64,000 nt of DNA from Leifsonia shinshuensis (GCF_022606355.1 NZ_JAHHZQ010000003.1:372001-436000); one strand, 5' to 3'. Numbered from the stretch's first letter, positions 33,922-42,761 are shown. Numbers and translations are program-made. Notes: generated by a model not told the origin, from the letters alone.

Positions 33922-36570
33922 ATGACATTGACGTCTGTCTCGAGACGGTCGATGGCCAGGCGGAAGGGACGCAAGCCGGCGCTGCTCGCGGTCCTGGGTG
34001 CCGGCGCTGTCATCGTCTCCGCACTGGTCGCCGCTCCCGCACAAGCGGCACCGGTGACCATCTTCTACGCGGCCCCCGACGGCAAGGACGCCGGGCACTG
34101 CAGCCAGGCCATGCCCTGCTCCCTCGAACGCGCACAGCACGTCCTGCGCCCCTCCATCAAGCACGGCGACGTGACCGTCCAGCTCGCGGACGGCGTCTAC
34201 CGGCTCTCGAAGCCGCTCACCTTCTCGGCCGAAGACGGTGGAGGCGACAACACCGTGCACTGGGCTGCCGCACCGGGGGCGCACCCCGAGATCACGGGAG
34301 CGTCCAGCGTCGGGGGCTGGACGCCGTCGAGCGCGGGCGCGGGAATCTGGCAGGCGCCGACCCCCGCTGGGCTCGACACCCGGCAGCTCTACGTGGACGG
34401 CGTCATCGCCCCGCGCGCCTCCATCAAGCTGGCCAACTCCGACGTCACGCCGACACCGACCGGCCTGACCGTCGACAACCCATCGCTCGCCTACCTCGCC
34501 ACGCTGCCCGACCAGGGCCGCATCGAGTTCGAGTCGCTCGGCGACTTCACCAACCGGTACTCGCCGGTGCAGAGCATCGCCGGCGCCCAGATCACGATGG
34601 CGCAGCCCGCCTGGGACGACAACACCTGGGGCTGGGACACCGTGCAGAGCTCGCTGCTCGCCGCGCCGACGTGGTATCTCGACAACTCGCTCGCGTTCCT
34701 GACCCAGACGAACCAGTGGTACATCGACCCGCAGGCCGGCACGCTCTACTACAAGCCGGCGGCCGGGGTCGACCCGAACACGCTCGATATCGAGCTGCCG
34801 CACCTGCAGTCGCTCCTCAGCATCGGCGGCACGTACGACCAGCCGGTGCAGGGACTCTCGTTCGAAGGCATCCGGTTCTCCGGGACGTCATGGCTCGAGC
34901 CCTCGACCGACGGCTACGCCGACCAGCAGAACGGCCTCTTCATCAAGGGCGCCTACGACTACCGCCCGGCCGACGCCTTCACGAGCTGCGCCCGCGGCTG
35001 CGAGATGTTCGAACGCGCCCGCACCACCTGGTTCCAGGAGCCCGGAGCGGTGCAGGTCTCGGCTGCGAGCCGGATCTCGTTCACCGGCAACACCTTCACC
35101 GATCTCGGATCGTCGGCGCTCGGCATCGGCAACGACGCCAATGCGACCACGACCGGCGTGGGCTACGGCGCGAGCAGCATCCAGGTGACGGGAAACCGCT
35201 TCGTGGAGGACAGCGGCCACGGCATCTCCGTCGGCGGCGTGCTCCCCGACGCCCATCACCCGAGCGATCCGCGGATGACCAACAAGGACATCACGATCCA
35301 GGACAACACCGTCGACCGGGTCTCGGTGGACTACAAGGACAACGGCGGCATCCTCAGCACCTACGTGACGAACGCGCAGATCCTGCACAACGAGGTCGCC
35401 AACGTGCCGTACGACGGCATCGACACCGGGTATGGCTGGGGCATCAACGACGCGGGAGGCTCGAACGACTACGTCGACCGCGGCTACTACACGTACAACA
35501 CCCTCTACACCACGCCGACCACGCTCAAGGACAACCGCGTGGAGGGCAACCTGGTGCACAACACCAAGGCCCGCTTCGCCGACGGCGGCACGCTGTACAA
35601 TCTGTCGGCCAGCCCCGGCAGCGTCGTCGACAAGAACTACCTGTTCAACATCTCCGGCGTGGGGCTCTACCTCGACGAGGGATCCCGCTCGCTGACGTAT
35701 GAGAACAACGTGGTGCAGGGCGGCTCGTTCGTGTTCACCAACGCGTACAGCCTGCGGAACAACACCAGCGACAACGTCATCCAGGACAACTGGTACAACT
35801 CGGGAGGCGTCTCGGCGCCGAACGCCGCGGCGCACAACAACACCCTGGTGAACAACGTCAAGGTCTCAGGGGCGAACTGGCCGCAGGCCGCACGCGACGT
35901 GATGTGTGCAGCGGGAGTGGCGCCGCAGTACCGCACCGCGCTCAACGCCAACCTGTTCGGCCTCGCCGACTGCCCTGTGTCGTCGCCCGTGGCGTCGGGC
36001 TTCGCGACGGCGGGCTCCTCGGCGGCCGGCTCGTACTTCGGCCAGACCGGCGGGACCTTCGGGATCGCCGCGGCCGGAGCCGACGTGTGGGGTGCGGGCG
36101 GTCAGCACGACGACCAGTTCGGAGCGATCTACAGGGCCGGCTCCCTGGCCTCCGGGTCGAGCGTCTCGGCGCGCGTGGTGTCGGTGAACGACGCCAATGC
36201 GTGGGCGAAGTCCGGGGTGGTCGTGCGCAACGACCTCACCCAGGCCGGCACCTCGGCGGGCTACGCCGTCGTGGCCGTGACCGCGCGCAACGGGGTCGAC
36301 TTCGAGTGGGACTCCAACGGTGACGGCTACCTGGACTCGAGCGCACACGCCGCGATCGACGTCTTCCGTCCGGTCTGGGTGCAGCTGAGCCGCTCGGGGA
36401 CCTCGTTCACCGCGTCGTACTCGTACGACGGCACGAACTACGTCCCCATCGGCTCCCCGGTCACCCTGTCGACGGCCGCGGCCACGCAGGACGCGGGGAT
36501 CCTCTCGACCTCGCACGACGTGACCCAGTCGGCGATCAACCAGTTCGATTCGGTGGCCATCCGTCACTGA
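33922..36570 (+). CDS. Secreted right-handed beta-helix glycosidase, GH141-like (alpha-L-fucosidase candidate)
   Basis: 882 residues. Signal peptide ends near APAQAAPV. The N-terminal IFYAAPDGKDAGHC, QLADGVYRLSKPLTFSAEDGG and HPEITGASSVGGW are the opening features of GH141-type beta-helix enzymes. The middle (about 280-660) is a parallel beta helix rich in Asn ladders (ITIQDNTVDRVSVDYKDNGGI, YNTLY, VEGNLVHN). The C-terminal ~190 residues form a beta-sandwich resembling a DUF1349/concanavalin module (GYLDSSAHAAIDVFRPVWVQL). GH141 founders include an alpha-L-fucosidase (BT1002) and a xylanase, so fucosidase activity is an inference from the shared operator and neighbours. An ATG at 33868 lies inside the operator and was rejected as the start. 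Confidence 0.78.
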   Translation: MTLTSVSRRSMARRKGRKPALLAVLGAGAVIVSALVAAPAQAAPVTIFYAAPDGKDAGHCSQAMPCSLERAQHVLRPSIKHGDVTVQLADGVYRLSKPLTFSAEDGGGDNTVHWAAAPGAHPEITGASSVGGWTPSSAGAGIWQAPTPAGLDTRQLYVDGVIAPRASIKLANSDVTPTPTGLTVDNPSLAYLATLPDQGRIEFESLGDFTNRYSPVQSIAGAQITMAQPAWDDNTWGWDTVQSSLLAAPTWYLDNSLAFLTQTNQWYIDPQAGTLYYKPAAGVDPNTLDIELPHLQSLLSIGGTYDQPVQGLSFEGIRFSGTSWLEPSTDGYADQQNGLFIKGAYDYRPADAFTSCARGCEMFERARTTWFQEPGAVQVSAASRISFTGNTFTDLGSSALGIGNDANATTTGVGYGASSIQVTGNRFVEDSGHGISVGGVLPDAHHPSDPRMTNKDITIQDNTVDRVSVDYKDNGGILSTYVTNAQILHNEVANVPYDGIDTGYGWGINDAGGSNDYVDRGYYTYNTLYTTPTTLKDNRVEGNLVHNTKARFADGGTLYNLSASPGSVVDKNYLFNISGVGLYLDEGSRSLTYENNVVQGGSFVFTNAYSLRNNTSDNVIQDNWYNSGGVSAPNAAAHNNTLVNNVKVSGANWPQAARDVMCAAGVAPQYRTALNANLFGLADCPVSSPVASGFATAGSSAAGSYFGQTGGTFGIAAAGADVWGAGGQHDDQFGAIYRAGSLASGSSVSARVVSVNDANAWAKSGVVVRNDLTQAGTSAGYAVVAVTARNGVDFEWDSNGDGYLDSSAHAAIDVFRPVWVQLSRSGTSFTASYSYDGTNYVPIGSPVTLSTAAATQDAGILSTSHDVTQSAINQFDSVAIRH

Positions 36571-36614
36571 GCGACGGCGGGGGCGGTGGGCTCGCGCCCG
36601 CCGCCCTCGTTGCG
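36571..36614 (+). terminator. Terminator hairpin after the beta-helix gene
   Basis: Stem GGGCGGTGGGC/GCCCGCCGCCC with a TCGC loop (36581-36606), extended by weaker GCGACG/CGTTGC pairing. It separates the gene from the convergent amino acid transporter operon. Confidence 0.8.
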
Positions 36615-36627
36615 TCGAGAGGCGCCC

Positions 36628-37389
36628 TCAGCCGCTGTGCACCCGCGCCAGGTACTGCCGGGTGGCCTCCTCGCGCGGGTCGCCGAACACCTGTTCCGGC
36701 GGTCCCTGCTCCAGGAGCACGCCGTCGTTGAGGAAGATGATGTGGTCGGCGACGGTGCGGGCGAAGTGCATCTCGTGCGTCGTCATCAGGATGGTGGAGC
36801 CCGCCGCCTTCAGCTCCGTCACCAGGTCGAGCACCTCGCCGACGAGCAGCGGGTCGAGGGCGCTGGTGATCTCGTCGAGCAGCAGCAGCTCCGGATTGGT
36901 CACGATCGCGCGGATGATCGCGACCCGCTGCTGCTGGCCGCCCGAGAGCCGGTCGGGGAAGTCCTTGACCTTCGCGCCGAGGCCGATGCGCTCCAGCCAC
37001 TGCACGGCCGTCGCCTCCGCCTCGGCGCGCGGGACGCCGTGCACCTTGCGGCTGGCGAGCGTCACGTTGTCGAGCACGCTCAGGTGCGGGAACAGGTTGA
37101 ACTGCTGGAACACCACGCCGATGCGGGCGCGCGTGCGGTCGACGTCGATGCGCGGGTCGCTGATGTCCTCGCCCTTGAGGAAGATGCGGCCGTCGTCGAT
37201 CTGCTCCAGCAGGTTGATCGTCTTCAGCAGCGTCGACTTGCCGGAGCCGCTCGCGCCGATCGCGACGACGACCTGATGCTGGTCCACCTCCAGGTCGATG
37301 CCGCGCAGCACCGGGGTGTCCCCGAAGCTCTTGTACAGACCCTCGACGCGCAGGACGACGTCGGAGGCCGGGGTCTCGGCTGCGGTCAC
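36628..37389 (-). CDS. Polar amino acid ABC transporter ATPase (GlnQ/HisP type)
   Basis: 253-residue ATPase with Walker A GASGSGKST, Q-loop VVFQQFNLFPHLSVLDNV, signature LSGGQQQRV, Walker B LLLLDEITSALD and the switch His in MTTHEM. ITSALDP carries Ile where Pro or Ala is more common. The GTG at 37387-37389 overlaps the permease stop. It is the last gene of the operon that begins with the SAHH-like protein or, at least, with the adjacent binding protein. Confidence 0.94.
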   Translation of the reverse strand: MTAAETPASDVVLRVEGLYKSFGDTPVLRGIDLEVDQHQVVVAIGASGSGKSTLLKTINLLEQIDDGRIFLKGEDISDPRIDVDRTRARIGVVFQQFNLFPHLSVLDNVTLASRKVHGVPRAEAEATAVQWLERIGLGAKVKDFPDRLSGGQQQRVAIIRAIVTNPELLLLDEITSALDPLLVGEVLDLVTELKAAGSTILMTTHEMHFARTVADHIIFLNDGVLLEQGPPEQVFGDPREEATRQYLARVHSG

Positions 37390-38267
37390 ACCGTGCCTCC
37401 GATCTGTTCGCGCTTCTGCGCCCGAGCCGACAGCCAGTCGGTGAGGCGGATGAGCGGCCAGCTGATCGCGACGAACAGCAGTCCGGCCACGATGTAGGGA
37501 GTGAAGTTGTAGGCGTCCGCCGACGCGATCTGGGCGGCGCGAACCGCATCCACGGCGCCGAGCACCGAGACGAGGCCGACGTCCTTCTGCATCGAGACGA
37601 AGTCGTTGACGAGCGCCGGGGTCACCTTGCGGACACCCTGCGGGAGCACGACGAGGCGGAGCATCTGCGCGTGCGAGAGCCCGAGCGAACGCGCCGCCAG
37701 CCGTTGCGAGGGGTGCACGGCCTCCATCCCCGCGCGCAGCACCTCCGCCACGTAGGCGGAGTAGGTCAGGATGAGCGCGATCGTGCCCCAGAACTCCGGT
37801 GGCATGCGGGGGATGACGCCGAGCGCCGGGATGCCGAAACCGACCAGGTAGAGCACGATGATCAGCGGCATCCCGCGGAACAGGTCGGTGTAGACCGTCG
37901 CGATGACCCGCAGCGGGAAGAACACCGGGCCGCGCAGGGTGCGCACGATCGCGATCAGCGTCCCGAAGATCGCGACGCCGATCGCGGCGTAGAACAGGAT
38001 CTGGATGTTCAGCCAGAGGCCGAGCAGGATCGAGCCGAGGTACTCCCAGCCGACCTTCACGTTGAAGAACGACTGCTGCACGAGCGCCCAGCCCGGCGTG
38101 TTCACCACGGTCAGCCATACAACCACCGCCAGCACGATGGTGCTCGCGAGGCTGATCAGCACCGACCGGCCCGACTGCTTGGCACGGAAGGCGCGGCGGT
38201 CCAGCTCGACGCCGCTCAGCGGCGTGCCGTCGAGTCTGGTCTGCTGCTGAGCCGTTCGCGGGCTCAC
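37386..38267 (-). CDS. Polar amino acid ABC transporter permease
   Basis: 293-residue HisMQ-type permease. The N-terminal ~45 residues are polar, then come membrane helices (VLISLASTIVLAVVVWLTVV onward). The conserved coupling motif is AVHPSQRLAARSLGLSHAQMLRLVVLPQ, followed by PALVNDFVSMQKDVGLVSVLG. The GTG start gives the best fit. A single permease gene implies a homodimer. Confidence 0.92.
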   Translation of the reverse strand: MSPRTAQQQTRLDGTPLSGVELDRRAFRAKQSGRSVLISLASTIVLAVVVWLTVVNTPGWALVQQSFFNVKVGWEYLGSILLGLWLNIQILFYAAIGVAIFGTLIAIVRTLRGPVFFPLRVIATVYTDLFRGMPLIIVLYLVGFGIPALGVIPRMPPEFWGTIALILTYSAYVAEVLRAGMEAVHPSQRLAARSLGLSHAQMLRLVVLPQGVRKVTPALVNDFVSMQKDVGLVSVLGAVDAVRAAQIASADAYNFTPYIVAGLLFVAISWPLIRLTDWLSARAQKREQIGGTV

Positions 38268-38301
38268 GCGGGAGCCCCGGCGATCGCGGGAGGGCGTCCG
38301 A

Positions 38302-39150
38302 TCACTTGAAGACCGGGACGTTCACCGTCGTCGACAGCCACTTCTTGGTGATCGCGTCCAGCTCGCCGCTCGAGCGCAGCGCGTCGACGGCCTCGCTGAC
38401 CTTCTTGGTGTTCGGCGAGTCCTTGGGGAGCACGATGCCGAACTGATCGCCGCCGGAGGTGTCGGCGAACTGGCCGCTCACGACCCCGTTGTCGACCTGG
38501 GAGTCGGCGAGGTAGAACGCGGTCGGGAGGTCGGTCGCGACAGCGTCGACCTGGCCGGTCTTGAGGGCGAGCACCGCGTCGTCGTTGGAGTTGAAGACCG
38601 AGATGTTGTCGCCCCCGACCTCCTTCTTCACGAGCGTCAGCGTGGTGGTCGCGGTCGCGACGCCGATCTTGATCTTCTTGAGGCCCTCGACCGAGGTCAC
38701 GGAGGCGGCGGGCGACGACTTCGTGGTCACCAGCGCCTGGCTGGTCGTGTAGTACGGCGACGAGAAGTCGACGGCCTTCTTGCGGTCAGCGGAGATCGTG
38801 AACTGCTGGATGTTCAGGTCGAACGTCTTGGGTCCAGGCGCGATGGCGCTGTCGAACGTGGTGCGGGTCCAGACGACGTCGCTCTTGGCGAAGCCGAGCT
38901 TCTCGGCGACGGCGTAGGCGACGGCCGCCTCGAAGCCCTTGCCGCTCTGCGGCTTGTCGTCGATGACCCACGGCGAGTAGGCCGGCTGGCCGGTCGCGAT
39001 GGTGAGCTTGCCCGCGGTCTGCGTCTGCAGGCCGTGGCTCGATGCGCCGCTGCTCGACGGGGTCGAGCTGCAGGCGGCCAGGGCGGCGACGACGACCGCG
39101 GCGCCGACGGCGGCGAGCACACGGGTGAAGCGGGAGGAGGCTGCGGACAC
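38302..39150 (-). CDS. Polar amino acid ABC binding lipoprotein
   Basis: 282 residues with lipobox LAAC (Cys27) and a family-3 binding fold (KLTIATGQPAYSPWVIDDKPQSG, FDLNIQQFTISADRKKAVDFSSPYY, GQVDAVATDLPTAFYL). The FDLNIQQFTIS segment replaces the usual FD-x-I-x-x-G-M-x-I, so the ligand may be unusual. I chose the GTG at 39148-39150, preceded by AAAGGTG; GTG at 39183 would add a polar extension. It lies 76 bp downstream of the cupin gene. Confidence 0.9.
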   Translation of the reverse strand: MSAASSRFTRVLAAVGAAVVVAALAACSSTPSSSGASSHGLQTQTAGKLTIATGQPAYSPWVIDDKPQSGKGFEAAVAYAVAEKLGFAKSDVVWTRTTFDSAIAPGPKTFDLNIQQFTISADRKKAVDFSSPYYTTSQALVTTKSSPAASVTSVEGLKKIKIGVATATTTLTLVKKEVGGDNISVFNSNDDAVLALKTGQVDAVATDLPTAFYLADSQVDNGVVSGQFADTSGGDQFGIVLPKDSPNTKKVSEAVDALRSSGELDAITKKWLSTTVNVPVFK

Positions 39151-39205
39151 GGGAGCACCTTTCAGACGGTCTCGGGCGACCAAATCAATCGATGGTAGAG
39201 GAAAC

Positions 39206-39225
39206 CGTCGCGCGCGCGCGCGACG
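39206..39225. repeat. Alternating CG palindrome
   Basis: CGTCG-(CG)5-CGACG, a perfect 20-bp palindrome of mostly alternating CG directly after the cupin stop codon. It could end or attenuate transcription before the binding-protein gene, and such tracts can adopt Z-DNA. Confidence 0.5.
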
Positions 39226-39226
39226 A

Positions 39227-39721
39227 TTACGGATTGTTTAGGGCGTGGAGGGTGAAATCGTCGAAGCTGAACCCCGGCGAGACGATACAGCTGACCAGTG
39301 TCTCGCCCTCGGACGGCAGCGTGCGCTGCCAGACTCCTGCGGGCACGAGCGCCTGGGCGCGCTGGCCCGCCGCCTCGTCCCCGCCGAGCGTCACGACCTC
39401 CCCGGCGACAGGGGCGTCGCCGTCGCCGCCCAGCTGCAGGGCCAGCGCATCGGGACCGTGCCACAGCCAGAGCTCGTCGGAGGTGACGACGTGCCACGCC
39501 GACGCCTCCCCCGGCGGCAGCAGGAAGTAGATCAGGGTCGCGGCAGGGCGGTCGCCGCGCTCGGTGGCGACCACGGCGTCCGCCGCCCAGGTGCGGCGGT
39601 ACCAGCCGCCCTCGGGGTGCGGCTCCAGTCCCAGCGTGAGCGCGCGGGCTGAGGGGACGACCCACTCGATGACCTCGCCGCCGACCGTACGCCGGGCGAC
39701 GGGCTCCACCGGCCCGTTCAT
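39227..39721 (-). CDS. Cupin_5 (DUF985) family protein
   Basis: 164-residue single-domain cupin of the DUF985 family. The family motifs are PHPEGGWYRRTWAADAVV, TLIYFLLPPGEASAWHVV, DELWLWHGPDAL and SCIVSPGFSFDDFTL. His residues in the WH and WHG motifs fit the small-ligand pocket. The biochemical role is unknown. The ATG at 39719-39721 overlaps the amidohydrolase stop, so it is made together with that enzyme. Confidence 0.9.
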   Translation of the reverse strand: MNGPVEPVARRTVGGEVIEWVVPSARALTLGLEPHPEGGWYRRTWAADAVVATERGDRPAATLIYFLLPPGEASAWHVVTSDELWLWHGPDALALQLGGDGDAPVAGEVVTLGGDEAAGQRAQALVPAGVWQRTLPSEGETLVSCIVSPGFSFDDFTLHALNNP

Positions 39722-41046
39722 GAGCTCACCCCTTCGGTCACCAGTGGCCCGGTCCACGACGGCGCCGACCAGCGTGTGTCGCCGCCGATGACCGTGGCGG
39801 CGACGCGCCCGGAGCCGGCCTCCACCAGCTCCGCGAGGGTGTCGCCCACCCGGCCGACCGGCACGTCGAAGAACGAGAGGTCGGCGAGCGCACCGACGGC
39901 GAGGTGGCCGATTCGCGCGGGGCCGACGTCCAGGCCGAGCGCGTGGGCGCCGCCGAGGGTCGCGGCGGACAGCAACCGGCTGTGCAGGTCACGCCGGGTG
40001 TAGCCCTGCTCGCGCGCGATCCGGTGGAGCGCGCTCACGTCGCTCATCAGGTCGAGCGACGGGCTGGACGACAGGGAGTCGGTGCCGACGGCGATCGCGC
40101 TCCCCTCCTTCAGGTAGGCGGCGACCGGCGGCGGCGCGAGGCCGATGACCTCGTTGGAGCGCGGGCAGAGCGCGACGGACGTTCCGCGCGCACGCAGCAG
40201 CGCGCGGTCCTTGGCCGTCATGTAGACGCCGTGGGCGACGTGGCAGTCGGGCCCGAGCACACCGAGCCGGTCGACGAACTCGGTCGCGCCCGTCCCGAAG
40301 CCGAGCGAGCGCAGGGCGCGGAAGCTCTGCACCCCGACGAAATGCCAGGCGCGGTGGGTGTCGCCGCCCTCCGTGTCGAGCCGCTCCTCCTCGAACGCGG
40401 ACTCGCCGAGGTGGATGTGCAGCCGCTGCCCCCGCTGCCGGACGATGTCGGGCATGTCGAGGAGCGGGACGGTGTCGAGCGAGTAGGGGGCGTGCGGCGA
40501 CAGTCCGGCGCCGGGAGTCGCCGGGATGCCCTCCAGATCGGCGATGACCTGCTCGCGACCGCGCTCGTTCCACTCCGCCGTCTCCCAGTTCATCACCTCC
40601 CAGAACGCGATGCCGCGGAGCCCCGCCACGTGCAGGACGTCGGAGGCCTCCCGGTCGGTGACGATGTCGGCGACGGCGGTGACACCGCAGCGGATCAGCT
40701 CGTCGGCGCCCAGCAGCGCGTCGGCCCGCCAGTCGTGCGGCTTCTCGTAGACGACGGTGAAGGCGTCCGCCCAGTCGTCGAAGCCGGAGTAGTGGCCCGC
40801 GCCGACTTCGGCCATGCCGGTGTACTGCAGGTGCGAGTGCGCGTTCACAAGGCCGGGCAGCAGAGCGCCGTCCCACCAGTGCTCGAGGTAGGGCACGTCC
40901 TGCTGCTCCAGCGAGTCGATGACCCAGCGCCGCTCGCCGACGTGCAGGATCCGCCCGTCCGCGACGGCGACCGCCCCGCGCAGGATGGGCGGCGCGGTCA
41001 TCGGGACCACCAATCCTGCCGAGTAGACGGTGACGTCGCCCCTCAT
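39718..41046 (-). CDS. Amidohydrolase, TRZ/ATZ/SAH-deaminase type
   Basis: 442 residues of the subtype containing SAH/MTA/5'-deoxyadenosine deaminases and aminofutalosine deaminase. The metal site is visible: LPGLVNAHSHLQYT (HxH), GLSPHAPYSLDTVPL, LHIHLGESAFEEERL, ALCPRSNEVIGL and AVGTDSLSSSPSLDLMSDV. The expected reaction is hydrolytic deamination of an adenine or related ring. The ATG overlaps the SAHH-like stop, which supports a nucleoside substrate related to adenosylhomocysteine or deoxyadenosine. Confidence 0.88.
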   Translation of the reverse strand: MRGDVTVYSAGLVVPMTAPPILRGAVAVADGRILHVGERRWVIDSLEQQDVPYLEHWWDGALLPGLVNAHSHLQYTGMAEVGAGHYSGFDDWADAFTVVYEKPHDWRADALLGADELIRCGVTAVADIVTDREASDVLHVAGLRGIAFWEVMNWETAEWNERGREQVIADLEGIPATPGAGLSPHAPYSLDTVPLLDMPDIVRQRGQRLHIHLGESAFEEERLDTEGGDTHRAWHFVGVQSFRALRSLGFGTGATEFVDRLGVLGPDCHVAHGVYMTAKDRALLRARGTSVALCPRSNEVIGLAPPPVAAYLKEGSAIAVGTDSLSSSPSLDLMSDVSALHRIAREQGYTRRDLHSRLLSAATLGGAHALGLDVGPARIGHLAVGALADLSFFDVPVGRVGDTLAELVEAGSGRVAATVIGGDTRWSAPSWTGPLVTEGVSS

Positions 41047-42716
41047 GCGACGCTCCCGAAGCGCGGCCAGAGCGGCGCGGGAGCCGCGGGCGCCGCCGCG
41101 TCGTCGATCCGGAGGCCGGCGGCGGCGAGCGCCTGCGCCGCGACGGCGTCGTCCGCGGTCGCCGGCAGCGGGTGGACCCCCGGCGTGAGGGTTCCCGCGG
41201 TCTCGACGAGGTGGCGGATGGCCGACAGCTGCACGGCGAACGACAGGTCCATGATCTCGATGGGGTTGCCCTCTCCCGCCGTCACGTTGATGCAGCCGCC
41301 GTCGTCGAGGAGCTCGACGCTCGTGCCGCCGGGGAACGTGATCCGCTCGCGCTTCCAGCCGATGACCTCGCGCGTCGCGCCGGCCGCGAGCGCGTCGTCG
41401 ACGGCGACCTCCTGCGGCACTCCTCCTGCGACGGCGACGACGGCCGACGGCGCGCAGGACAGGAGGACGTCGAGCCCGATCGTGCCGCGCACCCCGGTCG
41501 CGGACACCACCAGGTCGGCGGCGGCCACCGCCTCCACGAGCCGCGACACCCGGAACCCGTCGTACGTCGCCGCCAGCGCGCGCACGGGGTCGGGCTCGGC
41601 GACGACGACCGTCGCGCCGAGCGCCCGCGCGTGGCGGGCGACCCCTTCGCCGACGGGTCCGTAGCCGGCGACCACCACAGCCGCGCCGAAGAGGTCGAGC
41701 CCGGTCAGCCCGAGGATCGTGAACAGGCACGACTGGCCGGTGCCGTACCGGTTGTCGAAGAGGGTCTTGCTGCGTGCGTCGTTCACCGCGACGACGGGGA
41801 TGCGCAGGCGCCCCTCCGCGGCCATCGCCCGCAGCGGACGCAGGCCGCTGGTGGTCTCCTCCGCCGCACCGACCATGCCGTCGAGGAGGTGCGGCGCCGC
41901 CTCGTGCGCCAGCCGGATCACGTGCGAGCCGTCATCGACGAGCACGGTCGGGCGTTCCTCGAGGAACGCGAGAGCGAGCTCCCGGTGCTCGTCCGGCTCG
42001 GCGGCGGCCCGGGCGTGGACGCGGAGCCCGGCGTCGCGGAGCGCGTCGGCCACGTCGTCGTCCGTCTCGTCGGGGTGGGAGAACACCGAGACCTCCGCAC
42101 CCGCCTCGCGGAGCATCAGGGCGAGGACGGCCGTCTTCGGCTCGAGCACCATGCTGACGCCGATCCGCACGCCGCGGACCGTGCCGTCGTCCGCCAGTCG
42201 CGCGGCCAGCCGCGCGGACGCGGGCATGAAGCGCCTGGCCCAGGCGATCCGGTCGGCGGCGGCGCTCTCGTGCGGGCCGTGGCGGGTGTCGTCGAGCCGC
42301 ACGACGACGACGTGCGGCAGGGAGGTCGCCCAGACACCTGCGCGCAGGGCGTCGCCCGCGCGAAGGGCGTCGCCCGCGCGAAGGGCGTCGCCCGCGCTGT
42401 CGTCGGCGACGGCTGTGGGCGGTGCGGCATCCACGAGCACGAGCGGCCGGTCGGGATCGGGGGCGAGTTCGGCGACGTCGGTCGGGAGGATCGGCGTCTC
42501 GCCCTCTCCGCTGGCGAAGAGATAGTCCGGCGTCTCGCCGGCGGCGACCCTGCGCGCTCCGATCGCGGTCAGCAGAGCGATCAGCGCATCCGCGTTCGGC
42601 CCGCTGCCGCGGACGGCGAAGCGGCGTCCGGCGATGGAGAGGTTCGTCGTCTCCGCGAAACCGAGGATGACGGACGCCGCCCACTGCCGGGGGCTCCGGC
42701 TCGCCACCTCGAACAC
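41043..42716 (-). CDS. S-adenosylhomocysteine hydrolase-like protein with altered active site
   Basis: 557 residues. An unrecognised ~190-residue N-terminal region precedes an SAHH-like core. Conserved are EETTSGLRPL, NDARSKTLFDNRYGTGQS (Lys/Asp/Asn and the Cys just after) and the NAD motif VVAGYGPVGEGVARHARALGATVVVAEPD. The His of the canonical LHMTxQTAVL segment is lost (MVLEPKTAVLAL), the canonical GHFDxE loop reads AGGVPQEV, and the C-terminal DHYRY is absent. It therefore binds NAD(H) but probably does not perform classical SAH hydrolysis. Three 18-bp repeats encode GDALRA in the N-terminal part. First gene of the operon. Confidence 0.82.
   Translation of the reverse strand: MFEVASRSPRQWAASVILGFAETTNLSIAGRRFAVRGSGPNADALIALLTAIGARRVAAGETPDYLFASGEGETPILPTDVAELAPDPDRPLVLVDAAPPTAVADDSAGDALRAGDALRAGDALRAGVWATSLPHVVVVRLDDTRHGPHESAAADRIAWARRFMPASARLAARLADDGTVRGVRIGVSMVLEPKTAVLALMLREAGAEVSVFSHPDETDDDVADALRDAGLRVHARAAAEPDEHRELALAFLEERPTVLVDDGSHVIRLAHEAAPHLLDGMVGAAEETTSGLRPLRAMAAEGRLRIPVVAVNDARSKTLFDNRYGTGQSCLFTILGLTGLDLFGAAVVVAGYGPVGEGVARHARALGATVVVAEPDPVRALAATYDGFRVSRLVEAVAAADLVVSATGVRGTIGLDVLLSCAPSAVVAVAGGVPQEVAVDDALAAGATREVIGWKRERITFPGGTSVELLDDGGCINVTAGEGNPIEIMDLSFAVQLSAIRHLVETAGTLTPGVHPLPATADDAVAAQALAAAGLRIDDAAAPAAPAPLWPRFGSVA
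42345..42404. repeat. 18-bp tandem repeat in the SAHH-like gene
   Basis: About three copies of GCGAAGGGCGTCGCCCGC in frame, encoding GDALRA repeats in the poorly conserved N-terminal region. Changes in copy number would keep the frame. Confidence 0.75.
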
Positions 42717-42761
42717 GCGATCAGCTTATCGCCCGGCGACCTGCTCCCGCCGAGGGGCCGC

